Shown in pieces: positions 59,401 to 64,000 of a DNA stretch of 64,000 nt. A program made the position numbers and the translations under genes. This DNA comes from Cristatella mucedo (Eukaryota > Bryozoa > Phylactolaemata > Cristatellidae). The notes below the pieces were generated by a model. The model was not told the DNA's origin. It made no database searches and worked only from the letters and a program-made list of their open reading frames with translations. The stretch is taken from the NCBI GenBank assembly GCA_009760855.2, contig WPIO01000033.1:4321001-4385000 (forward strand), in the 5' to 3' direction. Within the stretch, counting starts at the first letter, position 1; each line of letters begins with the position of its first letter.

Positions 59401-62400
59401 GGCATGTATAGCAATATTTATCCAACCAAAATAAGAAATTAACTAATGTAGTGATGTGAAAGCAGAGCTGATCTCACTCAAATTTCCAATTTCATTTTTT
59501 CAAAATTAGTGTTGATCCGTGAAATATTTGCCGAGTTATGGAATTTACAAGGCATACAGCGACACTGTTAATGAAGCTGCTCATAAGTCACAAGCATGAC
59601 CATCAAGAAGCTGAAAACATGCACCTTGATCTACCAAGGTTTAACAAGTTCTGAAGAAAGTCGCATAAAAAATACTAGCTGATTTAACAACCTCTTTTTG
59701 TATAGAAACAGCCTTAATGGCTATCACCACCGCTTGCAGTGGCGATAAAGGATCGCCCACCGCAGGATTCGAACCCATGACCTCGGGACCGAGGTCGTGA
59801 TTGGCTAGTGAGCCATTCATTACAGCTCACCAACATACAATGCTGAGATCCGTAAATTTGTTGACTGTAGATATTTTACATCTGGTTTATATCATGGTTA
59901 GACACGGTTTGCATAATTATTTTTCTGTTTATGAGGAATCGTCAAAACTTCTGATCTCATTTCTCACATGCCTGTCTTTTGAAAGGTACCCTATACAAAT
60001 ATTCGATTGTCGGATGAGTAAAGTATTTTCTTGGCATTCACTCTTAAGAAATGTCACCTAAAAGTGCACTCAGTTTACCAGGTTACAGAATAGTCAATGT
60101 TGAAATAATAATAATAATAATAATAATAATAATTCACTTGATAAAGCGCCCTCAGAGAACTTAATCTCTCTCTAGGCGCTTTACATTTGCTGTAAAGTGA
60201 AATGCAATTGAATGGTAAGTAAAATCATGCTTGAAAAACAAATGAGATGAATAATATGGTTAGGGGTGACATGCACAGGGTCAGCATGCAAATGTGGTTA
60301 GTGGCAGCATGCACAGTGTAAGCACGCATAAGGACATCAAAGACGAATCACAGGGACCCACTAAATGCTGTCCTAAATAGGTGTGTTTTTAAGTTCTTTT
60401 TAAATGTGGTCAGGTCAGGGGATGTTCTGACGCAGGTCGGGAGGGAGTTCCAGGCTTTGGGAGCATATGAACTGAATGCACGGTCTCCAAAGGATTTAAG
60501 GTTTGTACGAGGTATTTCTAGTCTGTTGGATTCCGAAAAGCGGGTGGTACGATGCTTAGCCTGATGGGGTAGTATATCTGACAGATAGGCTGGAGCCATA
60601 GAATGGAGGGACCTAAAAGTGAGCGACAAAACCTTGAAGTCAATCCGTTGCTTGACTGGTAGCCAGTGCAGGTCAGCGAGAAGTGGAGTAATGTGGCAAC
60701 TGCGACGCTCACGGCAGACAAGGATAGCTGCGGAGTTTTGCACCAGCTGCAATCGCCTGATCGCACATGCTGGTAGGCCAGTAAGCAGTGAGTTGCAGAA
60801 GTCGAGACGGGATGTCACGAATGCATGAACTAACTTGGACGTGGTATCCTTATCTAAACAAGCCCGAATTTTAGCAATGTTATGAAGCTGAAAATAGGCA
60901 GATTTGACTGTGGAACTGATATGGTCGTCTAACGAGAGGTCGCTTTGGAATATGACACCTAGATTTCGAGCTGATTCAACTGGAGATATGCTTGCAGAGC
61001 CAATTTTGAGAGTCAGCCTGTCCAATCTCTGGATCACACTGGGTTTGCCCATAACTAGTAAGTTAGTTTTATCATCGTTAAGTTTTAGAAAATTTGCTGC
61101 CACCCATGTGCGGATGTCATCAATGCATGCAGCTAGTGAGTTTAGAGAATTTGAGGTGCTCGAAGGCTGGGCGGGATCAAAGCAAAGGTACAACTGAGTG
61201 TCATCTGCATAGAAGTGAAAGCCTAGATTGTGCTTGGCAATCAGAAGTTACATATTAGAGACTAGATGTAAAGTAAATTATAGCATAATTACTTATTTAT
61301 TGCTGCCACTACATTGAAATATATCAGCAAAATATTTGCCAAGGCATAGTATCTACTGAATGCAAAGCCTTCGAAATAGTAGCATCGAAAGTGTCTGCAT
61401 TAAACGTAAATGATCTGATCCTGATCCAACTTAATTTTTCATTGAATGTAGCATTTTTATATTGCTTGCATATTATTTGGGAATATAGTTCAACGGCCAG
61501 TTTTTTATGGAAAAAGCTTTAAAAATATGTCGATTTGTCATGATTGGTAATCAGCTTGATTTGATTTTCAGCAAAGGATCACATTTGGTCCTTTTTTATA
61601 AATCCTGATAATGCTTTCTGGGGCTGGCTCAATACGTGCACTGAGCTACTATCTGGCATGAGCTGACACGGTGTACCAATGCTAAAGTAGCACCAATAAC
61701 AACTAGTCTAGTTGTTAGAAATAGAGGCATGCCTAAGCTAGCACGGGCTGCCTTTCTCCGAAGGGTCTTAACTTATAAAAATGATCACTTGACTCTCACG
61801 GTGACCTCAAGCCGTGAATGCCCAGACGATCAATGCATTAAGCAGGTTGCATCTCTCGTGTTATTTTTGTTCTAGGCTGTGATTCTGATGTAATTCTCAG
61901 CTGTTGCCGATGAGTTTGAAGCAAACTATCAAACTATAATGTGAGTGAAGCCGAGTTATGGTAACTCAAGACTTTAAAATGCAACCTGCTTAATGCACCG
62001 ATCCTCTGGACACACATGGTTTGAGGTTACCGTGAGAGCCAAATGATTATTTTATAAGTTAAGACCCTTCGGAGAAAGGCAGCCCGTGCTAGCTTAGGCA
62101 TGCCTCTATTTCTAACAACTAGACTAGTTGTTATTGGTGTTACTTTAGCATTGGTACACCGTGTCAGCTCATGCCAGATAGTAGCTCAGTGCACCTATTA
62201 AGCCCAAAGAAATATTCTGCTCAGGAAGCAGCCATGGTCGTCACTGCGACACAATCAAGAAAGGCATAAACGAAACGATCAACGCATGTATTCCAGTGTT
62301 GCTAAAAGGTTGCATTATAAAAGCACCTAGGACGTGTGGAGCCAAATAGAAGAAATATCTACTGGTTGTCTCCAAAAGACAAAGAAGTGTGTCTGTCAAA

Positions 62401-63262
62401 TGGTATGATTAGAATATGGGTGCATTATTAAGCAAGGTCGATCGCTCACACAGGATTATGATGCACCACTAACGCTGTAAGGATCTGGCTTAGATTCAGT
62501 CGTATTATTTTCGCATATATTACTTTACAGCAGCTTGTGGTGAATGCTTGATTGCCACTAGCCATGCCATGGTTTGGCCCTGGGGTAAGGTGATCGCATT
62601 TGACGACCGAGATCGTGGGCTCGATCCCTTCGGCATATGCGAAGAGTCTGGATAGAGTTCTCTTACGGTGCTATACAAATTAATTATATATATGGTATAC
62701 TTCGAATGACCGATTAAAGCTAGTTGTCCAGCATTGCCAAGATTAAAGCCTGAAGTGGCCCAAGACTCGGTGGAGAGTTGCCCACTTACTAGTAGCCGTT
62801 TGGCCCAGCTGCCAAACTGCTTAGTGGTTAACAGTACTGCGTATGCCTTTGCTTGTTGCATTGGTTGTTGTTTGTATTACTGCCGCTATCTGTTGTGCAA
62901 GTTGCTCCGATGGTGCACGAGGCTGTGAGCATTGGGTGCTTATTTTCGAGCAGTACGTTGGATTGTTAGTGAAGGTAAAACCTCCAACTATGCACTATGC
63001 TTTTTTCCTTGATCATCATCCTTGGGCTTCGTTTTGAAATGGACCGTTTGATGGTGCTGCCTGCAGCCCTACCACGAGTAAGTACCACCTGAAACGCTGA
63101 AGTCCCATTCACTTCAATTTCTTTGATTAAGATGGTTCGCTACTATGGCACATTCCTTGTAGTATTAAATTGCGCCTGAAAACTGATAAGAAGAAGTTTG
63201 CCATCAGCACACAAGATAATTGCGATGAGCAACTTATCGTTGACCCACACATGTCCAGAGAG
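47305..63262 (+). CDS. HORMAD1: HORMA-domain meiotic protein (HORMAD1-like), 3' end beyond window
   Basis: HORMADs load on unsynapsed meiotic chromosome axes and support double-strand-break formation and synapsis checkpoints; TRCP-like remodellers remove them. Exons read: 47305-47473, 47689-47789, 47880-47900, 48017-48043 (or 48047), a YTFK exon ending 54542, 55176-55341, 57716-57819, 63067-63077 and 63163-63262. The joined product follows the HORMA domain in order. Visible blocks are [98 protein letters not shown] and IKLRLKT, the last lying in the safety-belt end of the fold. The Met at 47305 gives an N-terminus of usual length. An in-frame ATG at 47188 and an upstream exon remain possible. 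The C-terminal tail with its closure motif should lie past 64000. HORMAD2 is the alternative name. Confidence 0.88.
47689..47789 (+). CDS. HORMAD1: HORMAD exon b
   Basis: 101 nt from a TATTTCAG acceptor to a GTGAGT donor. It encodes (D)[14 protein letters not shown], then [18 protein letters not shown], colinear with the HORMAD1 family. Confidence 0.93.
47880..47900 (+). CDS. HORMAD1: HORMAD candidate microexon c (21 nt)
   Basis: Seven codons, LQTLAVV, between a CTCTTTTAG acceptor and a GTAAGT donor, phase 0 on both sides. The peptide sits where the family reads L-R-M-x-V-L-x after KKY. The introns on either side (90 and 116 bp) match the other short introns in the window. Confidence 0.65.
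48017..48043 (+). CDS. HORMAD1: HORMAD candidate microexon d (27 or 31 nt)
   Basis: Nine codons, VSGSEDVVS, between a strong TACCTTTAG acceptor and a GTAAGT donor. It fits the family segment that reads about V-Y-T-N-P-E-D-P. An overlapping weaker donor at 48048 would make the exon 31 nt and allow an in-frame Ser-Tyr-Thr-Phe-Lys join to exon e. Confidence 0.55.
48443..48606 (+). mobile_element. SINE-A with TTA microsatellite tail
   Basis: Decayed head, CGATCCTTTATTGTTACCCA body, GGCTGTTGAATCAGCTAACC end, then TTATTATTATTATT. Lies in a HORMAD intron. Confidence 0.8.
49531..49990 (+). pseudogene. Decayed Tc1/mariner transposase
   Basis: Across shifting frames the order is that of a Tc1-like transposase: [22 protein letters not shown], then a [14 protein letters not shown]-like block (DNDPKH region), [15 protein letters not shown] and finally [13 protein letters not shown]. 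The catalytic acidic residues cannot be read as one intact protein. The N-terminal DNA-binding part may lie in 48,600-49,100, but I could not confirm it. Confidence 0.75.
49991..53400 (+). other. HORMAD intron sequence
   Basis: No repeat family recognised over most of it. A splice-bounded block at about 53161-53262 (acceptor TTCTTTTCAG) reads [20 protein letters not shown] in one frame but stops soon after and has no known homologue. Confidence 0.4.
53410..54220 (+). mobile_element. Old LINE-A-related copy in HORMAD intron
   Basis: Weak but ordered: [50 protein letters not shown], and a decayed hairpin tail TTATAAAGCACTTCGCTAGA...GGGTGCTGTAAAA at about 54,163-54,206. Confidence 0.65.
54459..54542 (+). 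CDS. HORMAD1: HORMAD exon e (left edge unresolved)
   Basis: The secure part encodes [14 protein letters not shown], matching the family YxFKF-Y segment, and ends at a GTGAGT donor in phase 0. Possible acceptors end at 54458 (phase 0, poor pyrimidine tract), 54472 (better tract, wrong phase for exon d) and 54501 (fits the 31-nt version of exon d). The boundary needs transcript data. Confidence 0.55.
54758..54885 (-). mobile_element. SINE-A
   Basis: CCTCTTTTTGTATAGTGGCA tail, CTATCACCACCGCTTGCA body and box B complement GGATTCGAACCC, with a shortened head. Confidence 0.85.
55176..55341 (+). CDS. HORMAD1: HORMAD exon f (HORMA core helix)
   Basis: Phase 0 entry after CTTATCAG and a GTAATT donor. 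Encodes [36 protein letters not shown] and MRLTYYDD. From the Gly of exon e to TETKK the spacing equals that of human HORMAD1, which supports this acceptor over the AG at 55191-55192. Confidence 0.88.
55342..56344 (+). other. HORMAD intron sequence
   Basis: No recognised feature before the LINE-A at 56.35 kb. Confidence 0.45.
56345..57420 (+). mobile_element. LINE-A copy, 5'-truncated, young
   Basis: Starts at TTTGATCCCTCCCAGCCTTC. Encodes [28 protein letters not shown], then after one frameshift (near 56,700) an intact C-terminal part to SGSL. Full 3' UTR, hairpin tail and ATTATTATTATT. Very close to the copy at 60-61 kb. Confidence 0.95.
57716..57819 (+). CDS. HORMAD1: HORMAD exon g
   Basis: 104 nt after TTTTAG. 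The first bases complete an Ala codon, then [14 protein letters not shown] and [13 protein letters not shown]. The donor is a weak GTAGAG. It matches the family pattern TP-x-Y-x-PPGF ... VG-[ED]-[VI]-[SA]-T. Confidence 0.88.
58535..58800 (+). mobile_element. LINE-A 3' fragment, diverged
   Basis: GCCAGTTCGTATGCTCCCAA, ACTTGACGATTTATAAAAAC and a tail AAAAGATTTAGTTCTCTTAT with TTATTATTA. About 260 bp. Confidence 0.8.
59691..59831 (-). mobile_element. SINE-A
   Basis: CCTCTTTTTGTATAG tail, GCCCACCGCAGGATTCGAACCC (box B complement), CCTCGGGACCGAGGTCGTGA and head complement ending CAGCTCACC. The head has a small deletion. Confidence 0.88.
60105..61247 (-). mobile_element. LINE-A copy, 5'-truncated, open frame
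   Basis: Minus strand. It opens at the [18 protein letters not shown] region and stays open for about 300 codons to SGSL at 60348. Then comes the complete 3' UTR, hairpin tail and ATT repeats (AATAATAAT on the plus strand at 60105-60132). With 2131-3271 it is the best-preserved copy. It is antisense to HORMAD, in its long intron g. Confidence 0.95.
61636..62194. repeat. Long inverted repeat, about 216-bp arms
   Basis: Left arm 61636-61852 and right arm 61979-62194 are reverse complements around a 126-bp spacer. The outer ~150 bp are nearly identical (for example GTGCACTGAGCTACTATCTG), and the inner ~55 bp are more diverged. Each arm contains a small perfect palindrome, AACAACTAGTCTAGTTGTT. 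No coding capacity. Likely a fold-back element or MITE. Confidence 0.93.
62568..62697 (+). mobile_element. SINE-B
   Basis: GGTTTGGCCCTGGGGTAAGG (box A), GTGGGCTCGATCCC (box B), GGCATATGCGAAG and tail TCTTACGGTGCTATACAAAT. Confidence 0.88.
63067..63077 (+). CDS. HORMAD1: HORMAD microexon h (11 nt)
   Basis: CCCTACCACGA between a GCCTGCAG acceptor and a GTAAGT donor. It is the only piece I found that repairs the frame between exons g and i. It yields P-Y-H-D in place of the conserved T|P-F-H-x that follows VGDIAT. Both splice sites are near consensus and the next intron is 85 bp. Confidence 0.72.
63163..63262 (+). CDS. HORMAD1: HORMAD exon i
   Basis: 100 nt after CCTTGTAG, ending GTAAGA. Encodes (D)[17 protein letters not shown] and then DPHMSRE. 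IKLRLKT matches the family x-K-V-[KR]-V-x-T strand at the end of the HORMA domain. Later exons must lie beyond 64000. Confidence 0.8.
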
Positions 63263-63309
63263 GTAAGAAGATGACTTGGCTCCTTCAAATCTAGCTGAAC
63301 TTCAGCCCC

Positions 63310-63700
63310 AGTTTTAGCCTCCTCGTGCCCTTAAGTTCTCTGTCGTTGTTATTAGTTGTGCTATTCTTTCAGTTAAAGACCGTTGGCAACAGCAGGTTTT
63401 ACTCTGCAGGTCCTAGGCTGTGGTGCACACTTCCACAGTTCTTATGCGATGGCATCTCTCTTGCTGCCAATTCTGGCTCATCCTTTGCAGCCGTTCAGCA
63501 CTGGTGCTTAAACGGTGCTCACTTGATCGACTGGCCTCCTGACTTAGCTATGGTTCTCACTTTCTCTTTATTTCGCAAGATGGAGTTTGTTAGTTTCTGT
63601 ATGGCACCGAAAACTTCTTGGGCTTTAGAATGCACATGACAAACTCTCCAGCATAGCACCCACTTAGTCTTTGTAGCTTTGTGGAGATACAGATGTAGAT
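63310..63700 (+). mobile_element. LINE-B 3' fragment, plus strand
   Basis: Encodes FFQLKTVGNSRFYSAGPRLW and LVVLFF-type sequence matching the C-terminal end of family B, then CTTTGTGGAGATACAGATGTAG. It lacks the clean ATTAC repeat end. It begins about 50 bp after HORMAD exon i. Confidence 0.8.
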
Positions 63701-64000
63701 ATATACATGCATGGATAGGGTGGATGCCTGTTTATTGAGCTCCTTTAGTCTACACAAGGAAAGCATGTCCTCTTGATGAAAGCGACTGTGTCATCCAGCG
63801 CTTTTTCCCTACCAACTGCTCTGCTGCTGTTATGAGGGGGTTGCTAGTGACTAGCTAGCAATCTTTAACAGTGACCGCGCTGCCAGCTCCCCGAATGACC
63901 ATTTATGGTGTCTTCTGCCCCATCTTTTGATAGGCAGCCAGCTGGACAAAAAGCTAGATAGGTGAATCCAAGTGATACTGACTTGCTGTTAGTTTCATTG
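63701..64000 (+). other. End of window, inside HORMAD intron
   Basis: No further exon could be identified with confidence. Confidence 0.4.

Noticed and set aside
9251-59831. Box A and box B sequences as functional tRNA genes
   Set aside because: They occur in SINE copies with shared bodies and tails, and no intact cloverleaf could be drawn for any of them.
60348-61193. 281-codon open frame as a host gene
   Set aside because: It is the C-terminal part of LINE-A reverse transcriptase, with the family's 3' UTR and tail attached.

Overview
This is nuclear DNA of an animal, most likely an invertebrate. It carries spliced genes with GT-AG introns, three recognisable animal genes (a Shaker-type potassium channel, the U1 snRNP 70-kDa protein and a meiotic HORMA-domain protein), two families of CR1/L2-like LINEs, two tRNA-derived SINE families, and decayed DNA transposons. 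LINE 3' ends that finish in a hairpin followed by an ATT/TTA microsatellite suggest a marine invertebrate. That is an impression, and I cannot name the species.

Layout. 1-6.1 kb is a pile-up of LINE copies: family A in both orientations, and a long family B copy on the minus strand. 6.1-15.2 kb is mostly unassigned sequence with LINE and SINE pieces. 15.6-17.2 kb holds an intact single-exon Kv1 (Shaker) gene on the minus strand. It is head-to-head, across about 750 bp, with a nine-exon SNRNP70 gene on the plus strand (17.9-28.8 kb), whose introns 5 and 8 have absorbed LINEs. 29-44 kb is gene-poor and repeat-rich: SINEs, an LTR-like region, a Harbinger-like element with terminal inverted repeats, a 21-bp minisatellite split by a SINE, a 66-bp perfect inverted repeat, TA microsatellites and a LINE nested in a LINE. 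From 47.3 kb to beyond 63.3 kb a HORMAD1-like gene runs on the plus strand. Its exons are scattered through LINE, SINE and Tc1 debris and include very small exons of 21, 27-31 and 11 nt. The gene continues past the right edge.

How the parts relate. The three genes act in unrelated processes: membrane excitability, 5' splice-site recognition and meiotic chromosome axes. Nothing suggests a functional cluster. The repeats do interact. SINE family B ends in the same hairpin-forming 3' tail as LINE family A, which suggests that LINE-A machinery mobilises SINE-B. One pair of LINE-B copies has a nearly identical 710-bp block next to more diverged flanks, which looks like recent conversion or recombination. 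A 216-bp inverted repeat inside a HORMAD intron could form a long hairpin RNA.

Limits. Family assignments come from recognising protein motifs and repeats by eye. No database search or alignment program was run. Exon edges were read from splice-site sequence and reading-frame agreement.
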